A stretch of 64,000 bases of DNA from Gigaspora rosea (GCA_003550325.1 QKWP01000434.1:25386-89385), one strand, 5' to 3'. Positions 43,896-55,831 are shown, counted from the first letter of the stretch. Notes: a model not told the origin generated them from the sequence alone. Translations and numbers: made by a program.

Positions 43896-45920
43896 GAATG
43901 TAAAAAAAAAAATGATTATGTAATTTTTGATTTTTTTGTTCTTGTGATCGATCGATCACGGGATCACGAGGGGTGCATGACAACCATATCAAAAATTTGT
44001 ATTAAATTTAATTGATTCTAAAATTTGTGATTTGATTTCAATGATTTTATACACGTTAAAACCACCTTATTACGGTAAGTCAATCAATTTGAAAGTAAGG
44101 TCATCCAAAATGAACTAATGATTAAAAGATATTTACTATCAACGATTATAAGTTAATCAAAAATGCCAGGGTATACCCCTGGCATGAACTTCTGGTATAA
44201 AATTTTTTTTATTCGTATTGCACATCCTATTTGCAATATATAAATAAAAATTAACACTAACGTATTTTTCTAGGTTAAGAAAAAAAAAACTCTTACTGGT
44301 TATTTAAAGAAAATTACGCACCAATAATAAATTGGTTTAGCTGAATTTAATTTTTAACGATCGCTAAACTATTGAAACAATTGCGTAAGATAAAATTTAA
44401 AAAATAAATTGCTTTCGGTAAAAGAATTACATATATACAGTTAGTTCTGTCACGGATTATGCAAACTGTAGGAAACAAAGTGATGATTATTCATAGAAAC
44501 AAATTTCGGTGCAAATAAATCTCACACCAATCAAGACCGTTTTGCAAAATTTTAATGGTGCTTTATGAATCGTATGACATAGAACTACGTACAACGTGCG
44601 TACGTATGTGCGTAATCGATTTTTTCTATTTATGAATCAGCTTCTTAAAATGGTGATCGAAAATGATGGACAATGACATTGTCTACATTAATTACATTTC
44701 AATAGCCAAACATATATGAATTTAACATATTTAGACTAGGTTATATTAATATATTTTATGTACTGTTCATTGCTGCATTATCACCTATGTATGTCAATCA
44801 AAGAGATCACACCTGGCTTTTGGCACAGAATGATTGTTGTATTAGTAGGTCATGTTCACACTCTGATTTGATCGAAGACATGCACTGTACTGTACTGTAC
44901 TGTACGTACATACGTTGTATACAAGTCCATCCACATACATACATACATCCGTACGTGCTGGAGGAAAAATTTTAGGGTGGTGCTTGGGGTGACCAAGATG
45001 AAACGATTGTCAAATGATCTTCATTCACTACAGCTCCAGTATTTACAAGACTATAAATGATTTTTTTTTGTCTCAATTAAAATAATTTGATACGTAGTGT
45101 TCATCAATGAAGCGAGCAAATTTGTTAAGAAAATTTCGGGGGTGAGCAAATCAACATTCCACTGTAAACAAATCAGGAAAGTAACAGCAGGGAATATAAT
45201 TGGATAATATGTGATACAAAGGATATAAATAAAGAGAGAAAACAGTATTTGAATTACCGAAATTACCCAAAAAGAATGTATTCACGGTATGAAGCATGTT
45301 AACAAAAAAGCAGGAGAAAGCTTTGTGTAACTAATTTTTTATTAGTTGCAAAGAAGAATAAAAAACATATATATTTGTTTTCGAAAAGAAATATCGACTT
45401 ATTGGTATTTCAAAGTTCTTTTTCCGAAAAGATTAATCAATATACAAACCTACATTCTTTTATTCTTTTTCTCCTTTTTCCCCCTTGCTTCTTCCCATCA
45501 TACTTCTTTTTTAAAAAGAACCTTAACACAAAACGAAAATCCACATATTTATTTATTAGAAAATAAATTATTCCTTTTAACTCGATCATTTGCAGAAAAG
45601 GAAGCTTTTATTTACTGAAAACTTAAAATACGTACATATCAACATATATGTAAACAATAGCAATCCTTTTAGGCTGCCTTTTTTTGTTTTTCAAAAAAAG
45701 GCTTTTATGAGTTGTATCGAGTTAAGAGTGCGTACTTCAATTTCTTTTTTTTTTTGAAAAAAAAGTACATAAATTTATAAAGAAACGTTATCCATAAAAA
45801 TCAAAATCAATACGAGATAACTGGTAATAATATACTGAAAGATATAATTCTGTACAAGTATATTGTAAACAATTACCTTACGAGTCATCGATTACAAGGG
45901 AAGAAAGTCACATATTAAAC
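43896..45920. other. Region upstream of the BTB-like gene
   Basis: No gene recognised. It contains palindromes GTGATCGATCGATCAC (about 43945) and ATGCCAGGGTATACCCCTGGC (44162-44184), CTGTA and CATA microsatellites (44885-44950), and hairpins GCCTTTTTTTG…AAAAAAAGGC (about 45675-45703) and TTTCTTTTTTTTTTTTGAAAA (about 45740) within about 250 bp of the start codon. These last could lie in the 5' leader. A TATAAATAAAG-like box is near 45225. Promoter assignment is not possible. Confidence 0.4.
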
Positions 45921-47687
45921 ATGATATCCGATACAGACATGGAAATTATGGAAGTTGACAATGTTAAATTTTCAAAGCAAACAACATTTTCATCTTATAA
46001 CAATACCCTGAATACTATGTCACCTAAAAAAACAGGTAGTATTAAGCGAAAGCATTCACAAAGTCAAAAAACCACTATTAATGATTATCCAAGTGTAGGA
46101 GAATTACTTTGGGATAATGGGAAAATGTATAGTGATGTTAAATTATCATTCGAAGATCGAGAAGGTTTGGCAGTTCGCGCAGGAATACCTTCAGAACTTC
46201 GATTACATTCTTTAGTCTTATTCCAATCACAATTTTTTAAAGAACAACTTTCACAAACATCGTCAACCGTCTCAACATTATCAAAATCTAATCTGAGAAG
46301 AGAAAAACAGATTATTGTTAAATTACCATATCGAGTTAATGAAGAGGATATGGTTAATTTTTATTGTACATTAAAATTAATGTATACAAAAAAATGGGAC
46401 AATGAATTAGCAAATAATCTAGCAAAAGGAGTCGGATGTTTGTCAGTTTGCTGGGAAATCGGATTTCACGAAGGAATTGAAGCTTGTTGGAAATGGTTGG
46501 TACGAAAATGTTGTCGAGATAGAAATAAGGAAATGATGAAAAAATTAATTGAAGCATATCCTAGATTACATGAAAAATTTACACAGCAAGATGATATTGT
46601 AAATAGTTCATTGGCTGAATTACTTAATGATACATCATTACAAAGAGCTCCAAGTTTAACAAAGAGTTCTAGTAAAAAAGTACCCACTTTACCACGGAGA
46701 TCAATGCGGCGACCAAAAAATGCTCGTCGAATATCAAAAACTGGTGAATCCGAAAAAACTTTTTTAGCTCCTTTATTAAGATCAGATAATAGTGATACAT
46801 CAACATTATCATCGTCCAGCTCATCAATATCTTTAAAAGCTTCTTCAAATTCTCTAAAAGCTCCATCAACATCTATGAGATCTCAATACGAAAATGAAAT
46901 TCCTACATCACATCAATCTACTATCAATAACTCTTTACCATCACCACCATTATCAGCCTCACCATCATTTTCTCCAGTGTTAACGCAAACATTACCTTCA
47001 TTAGTATCATCACACACACTATTACCTTTTCCAACGATACCGACATCAATACCAATAAACTTTAATAATGTTCAAACACTTGACATATGGATATCAAAAT
47101 TTGAAACTTTTTCCATAACGTCGAGACGGTCATGTGCAAGCTTTCCTTTAGAAGCTAGAGATGATAACAGATGCTTTCCATTTTTAGGACATTTTGTTTC
47201 AATCTTTGAATCTATTAATCAACTTGGAAGAATGAAAATTATCACTTCAAAAGATTGTTTAGATTTTGCACTTCGTATGTTAAACGTTATTAAAATTGAA
47301 CATTCCCATTATCATATGTTACATAATAGATCTAATCAAACAAATAAAGGAGAAAAAGTTTTATCACAATCGATAGTACTTCATGAATCATTAGACGAAC
47401 CTTTAACAATATTATTAAAAGAAATATTATCACCAATAGATAAAAAACATTTATGCGATTATCTGTGGGCACCAAGTAATATTTCAAACTTAATGCACCT
47501 TCGAGAGATTCGAAGTGGCAATAGTAATCTTATGGTAGATGAATTTGAGGAATATGGAGAGATTATGAGAGAAATTAGTTTGGTTGAAGGTTCAAGGGTT
47601 AGTCATGTTGAACATATGATAGTTGGTGAAAAAATGGCCAAAGCTATGAGAGAAATTTTGACAAAAAGTTGTTATGACTTTATTTAA
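45921..47687 (+). CDS. BTB-like protein with serine-rich linker, single exon
   Basis: A 588-residue frame from ATG at 45921 to TAA at 47685. Residues 60-200 look like a divergent BTB domain: YSDVKLSF (70-77), LRLHSLVLFQSQFFKEQL (93-110), MVNFYCTLKLMYTKKW (144-159) and CLSVCWEIGFHEGIEACWKW (173-192). This resembles the layout of plant and fungal BTB proteins where the repeat after BTB handles position-of-cell-response genes, but no function can be assigned. Basic patches SPKKTGSIKRKH (34-45) and PRRSMRRPKNARR (258-270) suggest nuclear import. Residues 288-380 are low-complexity Ser/Pro/Thr. Residues 385-588 are a conserved-looking helical region (DIWISKFETFS, FLGHFVSIFESINQLGRMK). No BACK, Kelch or TLDc domain is present. 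The frame is clean, so it is probably active. Confidence 0.8.
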   Translation: MISDTDMEIMEVDNVKFSKQTTFSSYNNTLNTMSPKKTGSIKRKHSQSQKTTINDYPSVGELLWDNGKMYSDVKLSFEDREGLAVRAGIPSELRLHSLVLFQSQFFKEQLSQTSSTVSTLSKSNLRREKQIIVKLPYRVNEEDMVNFYCTLKLMYTKKWDNELANNLAKGVGCLSVCWEIGFHEGIEACWKWLVRKCCRDRNKEMMKKLIEAYPRLHEKFTQQDDIVNSSLAELLNDTSLQRAPSLTKSSSKKVPTLPRRSMRRPKNARRISKTGESEKTFLAPLLRSDNSDTSTLSSSSSSISLKASSNSLKAPSTSMRSQYENEIPTSHQSTINNSLPSPPLSASPSFSPVLTQTLPSLVSSHTLLPFPTIPTSIPINFNNVQTLDIWISKFETFSITSRRSCASFPLEARDDNRCFPFLGHFVSIFESINQLGRMKIITSKDCLDFALRMLNVIKIEHSHYHMLHNRSNQTNKGEKVLSQSIVLHESLDEPLTILLKEILSPIDKKHLCDYLWAPSNISNLMHLREIRSGNSNLMVDEFEEYGEIMREISLVEGSRVSHVEHMIVGEKMAKAMREILTKSCYDFI

Positions 47688-47862
47688 TAATTTCTTGTTA
47701 AGTTTATATTAGTACAAAATATATATTTGTGTATTTTTCACTACCATAGAATTTACTAAACATAATAGTATATACAGTACATAATATTATATTTTAATAA
47801 TATTATGACAATATAATTGTATTGTATTGTATTTTTTTTTAAAGTTAATATAATTGTTAAAT

Positions 47863-47953
47863 ACTACTGGTTGGTTTAAAATAATCTTATTGTTCGGAGC
47901 GTAATATAACTACTGGTTGGTTTAAAATAATCTTATTGCTTGGGGCGTAATTA
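47863..47953. repeat. 46-bp tandem duplication downstream of the BTB-like gene
   Basis: ACTACTGGTTGGTTTAAAAT begins at 47863 and again at 47909. The copies differ at three bases (TTCGGAGC against CTTGGGGC), so the duplication is fairly recent. Confidence 0.9.
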
Positions 47954-48006
47954 CAGTATGTACGCTTAGTCAAAACATACGATATTTACGTTTTGGTTCA
48001 CTCTTA

Positions 48007-48230
48007 TTCCTTAATCTGTTTAGCAGGCAAATTTTGCCCGCTTAACTTTTAAAAAATTAAAATTTTTTAATAAAAATCTTAAATATTAATTTTAATTATT
48101 CTATTTAAAAAAATATATATATATATTTAAGATATATTTTATTAATTTTGTTAAAAAAAATTTAAAAAAATTTTTATATTCCTTAAACTATCTTGCAGGC
48201 AAATTTGCTCATTTAAATCATTTTTTATTT
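48007..48230. mobile_element. Two truncated ends of the TTCCTTA mariner-type MITE
   Basis: TTCCTTAATCTGTTTAGCAG (48007) and TTCCTTAAACTATCTTGCAG (about 48179) are two left ends in the same orientation, each followed by the AGGCAAATTTGC palindrome. No right end is present. Confidence 0.65.
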
Positions 48231-48899
48231 GTTTTTGTAAAATTATTTCTGATTTTTTTAAGCCTCACTCTCTATTTACTAATTTCTATTTTTTTAAAAT
48301 ATATTTTACATATTCTATACTGCAGATCATAATGAAATTAGATTACTGTAAAATTTAGAGGTCTCAATTTAAAAATAAAACCCTACAAAAATCAAACTAT
48401 ACTCTTTTTCTAATAATTCTAACTCTAAACTCTAACTTATAAAAAAAAATCTAACAAAAAAGACCCTAAAAATTTTAAAAATAAATATAAATTAAGTTCA
48501 AATTTCATTATGGTCTAATTTTATTAAAATAATTTGCAGTGCAGCTTGGTACAAAAATTTAAAAAAACTGTACTACAGACTGTTTTTTCAAATATTTTGT
48601 AATCTAGTAATCAAAATTTAATAATTTGCTACTATTCAAACTGCCTTATTAAAAAAATCAAATAATACCAAATTGTTAAATTCTAATTATTAAATAAGAT
48701 TATTAAATTTCTATAAACCTATTTTAATTTAATTACTAGCAGATCCAGAACATATTTTCTAAAGTATTTTTTTTTATTCTTTGACAGCCTCGCTAGGACC
48801 TAACTAGGTTATATATCCTAAAGATAATTTACAAAGATAAACTACCTAATTTACTATCTATTATATAGACCTAATATTATCCAGCTACTTTTAAGAGTG
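48231..48899. other. Intergenic, no gene seen
   Basis: AT-rich sequence with no recognisable frame or element end. Confidence 0.45.
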
Positions 48900-49600
48900 C
48901 ACAAATGCAACCTGTAGCACCACGCTCCTGAGATAATGGAGTTTCAATATTAGTACTGCCAAGAATATAGAATTTTATTTCAAATCCCTTCCACCTAGCA
49001 TCAATGGTAGGGTTAGATAATAATATCATATACTATTATCAAAATACTACAAATAATAAAAAATAAAATAAAAAAGAGCAGAAAAAATCTGTCTAAGTAT
49101 TGTATACATAATAGAAAATAAAAACTATGCATAAAAGCAAGTTTTAGAAAGAAATTTCATTTCAAATTTTTTACCAAAACATCTCACATGTTATTTACTG
49201 TTTATTTTGCAGGATCAAAATTCACTCGTGACTTGATTTCAATTAGGTAGGTGCATTTCCAATTTGAAAGAAGTAAGCTGCTGATTTTTTGAAAGGATAA
49301 ACTGAATTGTTTACTTTTTGGTAAAATTTCGAAAAGACCAAAGAGAGATAGCAGAGGCACCAAAACTTGTAAAGAGTGTAAGTTTTACATTTTGTAAATT
49401 AGTATAAATAACCAAAAGTATGCTTCTGTTTAAACTTTTACATCTTTTGACAAAAAAACTCCAGGGTTTTAGCCCTACTATGTTTTCTATAGCAACAAAG
49501 TCTTACACTCAGAGAACCAAGCCCACAAGGAGAAATCTTTTTTAGCTCTATTTTAGTCTTCTCATATGCAATCTAAAGTTCTGTATCCAAGTTGCTTCTA
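48900..49600 (-). pseudogene. Decayed second copy of the 42003-42888 gene
   Basis: Plus-strand phrases line up in order with 42.06-42.72 kb: CCTTCCACCTAGCATC against TTTTCCACCTAGATCC (last-exon acceptor), ATGTTATTTACTGTTTATTT against GTGTTATTCATTGTTTGTTT, CTCGTGACTTG against CTCGTGACTTTG, GGTAGGTGCATTTCC against AGTAGGTGCCTTCC, and CTCCAGGGTTTTAG against CTCCAGAGTTG. The frame is lost. Similarity is moderate, so the duplication is old. Confidence 0.65.
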
Positions 49601-50111
49601 GATAAAGATTTTGTTATATATAAAAATACTAACTACAAAATTTTTGTAGATTAGCATTTATAGAAAGTTTTGGTCTAGAGGATTATCAGAAAGAGTTATT
49701 TTTTAAAGCATTGTTTACAATAAAATTGTAATAAAATATAGTAAATTTATTATAAAAATAATTTATATATTATATGTACAATGTTGTTATATCTGCTACA
49801 GATCATATTAAAATAATCTGTTTTTTCAATGGTTAGGGTTAGGATGGGTTAAGATTGTAAATATAAGTGAAAAAAGTTTAATATTAAAATTTTGCAAATA
49901 ATTTTTTTTTGATTCTAAAGTAGTTTTATATACTTAATTTTAAGTTATAGATGATTTTTGACAAAACAAATATTGGTTTTGAATTTTTTGATTGTATAAT
50001 ATTATATTTAAAAAAAAAAAAAATATTATTATATTTGATCTTTAAATATGATTGGAAGAGCAACATATAAGATGCATCACATGATGTAATAAATAATTTA
50101 CTTTTTATTAT

Positions 50112-51147
50112 TATTATTATTTTTTTTTTTTGTGTTAACGTTCCCGCTTTGGGTGAGAGTTTATTTAATCAAGCCTGTGGATCAAGGGCGCCTCTTTGGG
50201 CGCACCTACAATTGAGTTACATTGAATGAGAGTACAACTAGCCACATGTACAACTTTTGGTTGTCTAATTTAAGTAGTCCGCCCGAAAGTTCTACACTAG
50301 TTGCCATACCTACAACCCAACTAGGGGATTGCCTATTTAAACCCTCTGGTCCAACGCTTCGCATGTCAATCCTACTTGTGATCACTGGTACAGCCCTCCG
50401 ATACATTAGTCAGTCGAAGACAGTCCCGGATGCTACCTACATCCCCTTAGGACTAATTTATCCTCGCGGGTAAACTTGGTAGAGCAGTCCCTGTCCCACA
50501 CAGGTATTACCTACACTTCGGTAACTTACGCACTCACCGAGGCAAGCAACTTGCAGTCAGGGGTTACCTAACCGCTACCATTACCTACTTCTGCCCTTGT
50601 AAGGTTCACACCAACCCCGGTACCCACCATTACTTTCCTACCGGTTCATCACCGGGTGCCCCAAACTTCCAAACCAGTTGGCCCGGAAGGGTTGATCTAC
50701 CCAGCATTAGGTGCTACTATGGTTTTTCTTCCCCTGGTACCTAATTCCAGAACATAGGTCCTTTTCCTCCGGTACGACTCCGGCGGCCAGGTTGGTGGAC
50801 CCTCTCCTCCGAAGGTCATGTCGTCCAGTTCTCCAGCTCCGGTTTCCGATATTCCAGTTCTGGTAGCACCGTCAAAGATCGTTGCTACCTCCTTACTCGG
50901 GACTTTCCAAATGGGTTTCCATTTCCCCGGTTCCTTGGATTTGTCTGTGTCACCAGACACAACTTCGCCCGAAAGCTCCCATTCGAGATAGTAACCAAGG
51001 ACTACAGGTAATATACCCAACCGATCGACAGGAAACGGTTACCGTAACACAGGTCTATTTTTCCAAAGCATCGCCAGTGGAATTTGAACCCTAGACCTGC
51101 CACTTGGGGGTGACAACTTACCAACTTCCCTAAGTCGCCACACCCTA
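50112..51147 (-). mobile_element. GC-rich retroposon with tRNA-like head (long SINE), ~1.04 kb
   Basis: Read on the minus strand it starts GGGTGTGGCGACTTAGGG (about 51145). It has a near-consensus polymerase III B box GGTTCAAATTCC (about 51086-51097) preceded by an A-box-like TGGCGACTTAGGGAAGTTGG, and ends in an A12 run plus (AAT)n tail at 50112-50132. A perfect 15-bp target duplication TTTACTTTTTATTAT flanks it (50097-50111 and 51148-51162), proving insertion by target-primed reverse transcription. GC content is near half, against roughly a quarter around it. A 107-codon open frame inside (50697-51020, minus) has no recognisable domain and is treated as non-coding. At 1 kb it is long for a SINE; it could carry a LINE-derived 3' part. 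Confidence 0.85.
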
Positions 51148-51467
51148 TTTACTTTTTATTATAAGCTTTAAATTAAGATTTTTTAATTAACAAATTAATT
51201 TAAAATTAATTTTAAAACTATATAGAACAAAAAAAATCTTTAATATAAAAAACTAAATTAAAGTTGAATTTAATAATTTGGTACACTCTTTTAATATTTT
51301 TTGAAATTTTACTAGAATAATTTCTATTGTATTTTTTAAAAAATACTCTTTTTATAATGTTACTTTAAATTTTTTTTTTTTTAAGGTGAGGCCTTGCTTA
51401 TATCTTTATTAAGTAATTTATATAAGTAGCTACATATAATATATAAACAATTTAAATTGTACAATAA

Positions 51468-51626
51468 GGTTGGTGACAGATATTACGTAATATTTTAGGG
51501 GGGAGGGTCTCTAAAATCTTACGTTAAATATAGAAGTTCATAATAGCCAATCAAATTTCTCTTATGTAGGGGGGAGGGAGGTAGGGGGTATAGTAAAATT
51601 ATATTACGTAATATATATCACCACCC
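51468..51626. mobile_element. PIF/Harbinger-like MITE, 159 bp
   Basis: The ends GGTTGGTGACAGATATTACG and inverted GGGTGGTGATATATATTACG continue TAATAT. TAA flanks both sides (51465-51467 and 51627-51629). The G-rich interior (AGGGGGGAGGG, twice) is strand-biased. Confidence 0.88.
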
Positions 51627-51629
51627 TAA

Positions 51630-52549
51630 CAAATACATATAAATTACATGCAAGAATAGAAGCTCAGACTAATTTATCTGCAACCTAAACCTTCTGGAGT
51701 GGTCAAGACTCATCTAAATTTGAATAGTTAGAATGTAGTTTGTTGGGTACTGTATTTGATCCATATTGTGGACCAAATGCTAATTTTGCGATAGACTTGG
51801 CCTATTGATGGACAATTATTAAAGTCAAAATGTAATTGATTAGGAAGACTACAGAAGCAGCCAAATATATAGGTTTTATGCTGGTATGACTTTTTGTAAT
51901 ATAGGTACTTTAAATTTTAATTCTAAATTCTAACTCTAATTTAACTTTAATTATTATTTATATTTGCTACTATAAAGCAGTATTGTATATAAGACAATTT
52001 TAAACAATTTTGAATATTTTTTCAAATTAAAATTATATAAAATTTATTAAGATAATCAATCTATTTTATTTTTTTTAAAGGGGTTTATTTTATGAAAACA
52101 TATCACTATTGTGACCCTGTGATCGACCAATCAAAGTTGATCTCATAATTTTTATTTTTTTTTTAATTTATTAATAATTTATTAATTTAATTTTTTTTTA
52201 ATTTAATTTATTTTTTTTAGTTGAAGAAAACAGAATGAAAGCAAAAAGAAAACAAAATGAAAATAGAATGAAAAATGGGATGAAAAACAGGACAAAAACG
52301 AGATATTTATTATTTTTTTTTTTAAGTTTTTTTTTAATTTATTAATTCTGTAATTTATTAATTTAATTTTTTTTTTTAATTAAGTACAAATATGAAAAAA
52401 CAAAACAAAAGCAAAAAGAAAACAAGACAAAAACAGGACAAAAAATAGGACAAAAAATAGAATAGAAACAGAATAAAAACAGGATAAAAACAGGTCAAAA
52501 ACAGGTCAAAAACAGTGATAAACAAATCCAAAAAAAAACAGGAAAGCCT
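51630..52549. other. Intergenic with A-rich simple repeats
   Basis: 52200-52550 is built from GGACAAAAA / AACAGG words (ACAGGACAAAAAATAGGAC type). The apparent Phe/Leu-rich minus frame there is a repeat artefact. Confidence 0.6.
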
Positions 52550-53110
52550 ACCAAAAAACAAAGAAAACTGCTATAGTCTTATAGAACCCACTGAAGAACT
52601 TACTGAAAGAACACAAAGGCAAAGAATTTACTCACTGAAAAATTACAAAATTACTCACTGAAAAACAACAAAGAAGAACTACTAAAGAACTTACAAAACC
52701 TACCAATGAAGAGAAAAAGATCTACTCACTGAAAAACAATAAAGAAAACCACTAAAGAACTTACAGAACCTACTGATAAAAAGACAAAAAATCTACCAAC
52801 TAAAAAATAACAAAATTATCTACTAAAAAAAGAAAAGAAAAACAATTAAAGAAACAAAGAACCTACTTACTGAAAAACACAAAATACTCACCGAAAAATG
52901 ATAAAGAAGAACTACCGAAGGACGACAAAGAAACAAAACCTATTTCTGAAAAATGACAAAATTAACTACTGAAAAACGTGAAGATACACCAAAGGACTAA
53001 AAAATCTACCGAAAGACTGCTTCAATGATGACTTCAGCGATGACTTCAGTAATGATTCTAGTGACGGTTTTAGCCATGACTTTAGCAACAACTCTAGTAA
53101 CAACCCCATT
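52550..53110. repeat. Two adjoining minisatellites
   Basis: 52600-52990 repeats CTACTCACTGAAAAACAA-AAAGAA with CTAAAGAACTTACAAAACCT at variable 40-75-bp spacing. 53020-53110 is a 12-bp repeat of the type GATGACTTCAGC / AATGATTCTAGT (about seven units). Confidence 0.8.
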
Positions 53111-53299
53111 TTGACTCCAATTCTATGATGATAACAAACATCAACATAAATCTGCGAGAAAATGAAGAAATTACACAAATTAGTAATGTTTTCAATCAAC
53201 CGAATTTAGATAGCTGTCAAAAATTGGTAGATACGAGCGATTCAAGGGGTAATTATATGCTCTCAATTTGAAGCATTCTATTTTTTTTTGTTATTGTTT

Positions 53300-55246
53300 T
53301 AAAACAGGGCCTAAACAAACTTTTAGTCTTTGAATAAATTCGACCTTTTCCTTTTCATCACCATTTTCCTCGACACTTCAGTACTGGTTGCGTGTTCTTT
53401 CCATCAATTCATTAAGGGTAAGTCTTCTGCCTTCTGCTGCTTTATAACTTTTGTCTTTTTCAAATGATTCTATACCTACTAATTATAAATTTCAAATCCA
53501 CTCTCAGAAAACATTTGTTAAAATTGCCCCCAAGTATCAATAGTTAGCAATTTCCTAGGGCCATACTTTTGTTTGTGGAAAATATATTTACAGGAAAGCA
53601 TATATTTGCAAAAAAAAGACAGTAGCACTCGAGTGATATCAAACTAGATAATTCTTTCCTAGCAAAGATTTCACCAACTATTAATTTTTGAATGGGAAAA
53701 GGAAACTTATAAATTTCCTTAAAAATATCATCGTCAATGTTGGGAGTGGAGATTTTTTTAACATGAAATTTAAATGCAACATAATCCAAGTCTGAACATT
53801 TTTTTATATTGAGTGCAACGATCTTATTATATGCACCGATTAAACCATATTGAAGAGAAGTTGTTCTCTTTAACTTACTATGGTACAATTCTAAAGCATT
53901 TGTCGATGTTACTTACAAAAGTAACGGAAAATGTTGGCGGGCCCAAAGTGCCCACTGGTGCATATTTTTTGAATAATTTCGTGAGATATATTTTTTAATA
54001 GGATGGAGGGTACATCCGTTGATTGATTTTTGGACAAACAATTCACAGCAGATTTTTGTTCGCTTATGCATGGCCTGAATTATTTTGTTTCGAGTTTTTG
54101 CATTGTAGATTTTATTCATCCAAGTACGCATAACATGTATAGTGCAAAGAAGAATTTTACATTCCTGTTCGCCTCGTTAAAGACCCGGAAAAGCCATCAT
54201 AATACTTTTGGCTTCTACATTACTTTGGTCTAATAAAAAACACCAAGGTTTTCAAAAGTTACAAAATCGTTGTATTTTTATCAACACCTCCACAATAGTA
54301 TCGCTATCTTTATTACTAACAAGAAAATGACTACTAACATCCCAACAACCATAGCCATCCTAAATATATAGTGTAAACAAATGCCAGTTATATCTATTTG
54401 TTCTGTGTGTGGAATCCATTAGGACTAACCATCCATACCTCTGGAGTTTTTTAAGTTGTTTCGAATGTGCAAAAACAAGACCATAAGTGGATTGATAATG
54501 AGTTCTATATAACTCAATTCGATATCCTTCATGTTTAAAAAAGAAGTTGCATCTTATCTTGGATATCTTGTGCTAAGTTAGAAGCACCAATAAGATGAGT
54601 ATTTTGAGAACCACGGACTTTGTGCTTTATATTTGCGACCTCTCTTCATTTCAACTCCTTTACACTCGTGTTAAGATCTAGCTTTTCACTTGCATACTCT
54701 TTAACTGCATTAACTATTGCAAGTGCAGGATAATTTTTAACTGCTTCTTTTTCTACCAAAGTTTGAATTGCTTGAATCGTTTTAGTTTTTCACTTTCATC
54801 TAATTCATGCATGTGATTAGGTGAGCCTGGAAAACATTTAACACGCACTTTACACTTGGTAAAAAACTATATTATTTTATCTTTGCATCATATAGATTTG
54901 CCTCTCAAACCTTCATTTTTCTCTGTTTTTCAATTGAAATATCTTCTTTGTGTGTACTTATTTCAAAAGGTTTTTTAAAGCAACATACGAAGCTTTTCTA
55001 ATAATTTCCGTTTATATGATTTTTCTGACTAAATTTTACCCAAATATTTGTGACCAAAGGCCACCATTCAGTTTCAAACTCATTTATTGGTACTTCAAAC
55101 GATTGCTGGATATTAAAAAGTAATGCACATTTTTGATTAGAATAAGACTTGTAGCTGGATTTATCGAAGTGTTTGTTAAAGTTTGTTCAGGAAAAAGTAA
55201 TGAAAAGCCAGATATCTGGTTTTGTGTAGTGTTCAAGATTGGTCAT
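53300..55246 (-). pseudogene. MULE (FAR1-like) transposase, full length but nonsense-riddled
   Basis: The ATG at 55246 starts MTNLEHYTKPDIW; WWPLVTNIWVKF follows, as in family N-termini. The catalytic core reads KLQRYGWLVLMDSTHRTNRY (first Asp, about 54414), CFLLDQSNVEAKSI (second Asp, 54228-54230) and VTSTNALELYHSKLKR (Glu, 53889-53891). From about 54490 to 53544 one frame is kept, broken only by stops at 54360-54362 (TAG), 54252-54254 (TGA, at an expected Trp), 54177-54179 (TAA) and 53913-53915 (TAA, at an expected Gln). Further upstream there is at least one stop and one frame shift. The C-terminal SWIM zinc motif is damaged (CYCLFFANICFPVNIF, where PCKHI is expected). The tail SYKAAEGRRLTLNELMERTR ends near 53300. 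TIRs for this copy were not found. Confidence 0.88.
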
Positions 55247-55477
55247 TGTGGAAGGTTTTCTACACAAACTGGTTTTAACCAATTTTTAGTCTAGTAACTA
55301 TTTAAAGAAGTGCTTAATTTTGGGTGAATATAGGATGTAGAGTGCTTATTTCGGAGAGTACTTAATTTTGAAAGTATACGGTAATCATAAATAGTGAAAA
55401 ACAAAATCTACATTCCAAAATAAAACAAAATATCTTTAAAAAGTGTGATATTTTGTAATCTTCAAGCCATTTGGGTA

Positions 55478-55593
55478 CTATTTGCGCTTTTTTGATAGTT
55501 AAGTGTAGTAAAATTATCAATCAAAATACTTCAATTAAATTTAAAAATTTTGACTAGTAATTTTATTATACTTAACTACCAAATAAGCACAAG
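55478..55593. mobile_element. Mariner-type MITE, 116 bp
   Basis: The ends pair over about 40 bp (CTATTTGCGCTTTTTTGATA with CTTGTGCTTATTTGGTAGTT inverted, both continuing TAAGTRTARTAAAATTA). TA is on both sides (55476-55477 and 55594-55595). Confidence 0.8.
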
Positions 55594-55831
55594 TAATAAA
55601 TCAATTTTTACATACAAACTAAATCCATGATTATATGAAATTAAATAATATATAATAATTTGTTGTAAGCACTTCTCTTATTAAATGGCCTTCGCTTATC
55701 TGTAGTGCACATAACAAAGACAATATGAGACTTGAATATGTATGCATAAATAACTTGCGATAAAGATTTATAAATATAGTAATGCATGCTTTTTTAATCC
55801 CAACGTTATAATAAAATAATGCACCTATAAT

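Noticed and set aside
50697..51020. 107-codon frame inside the GC-rich retroposon (- strand)
   Set aside because: No domain recognised. GC-rich DNA has few stops by chance, and the element has SINE features. Kept only as a note in the retroposon entry.
52376..52561. Phe/Leu-rich membrane-like frame on the - strand
   Set aside because: Arises from the GGACAAAAA simple repeat; not a transmembrane protein.
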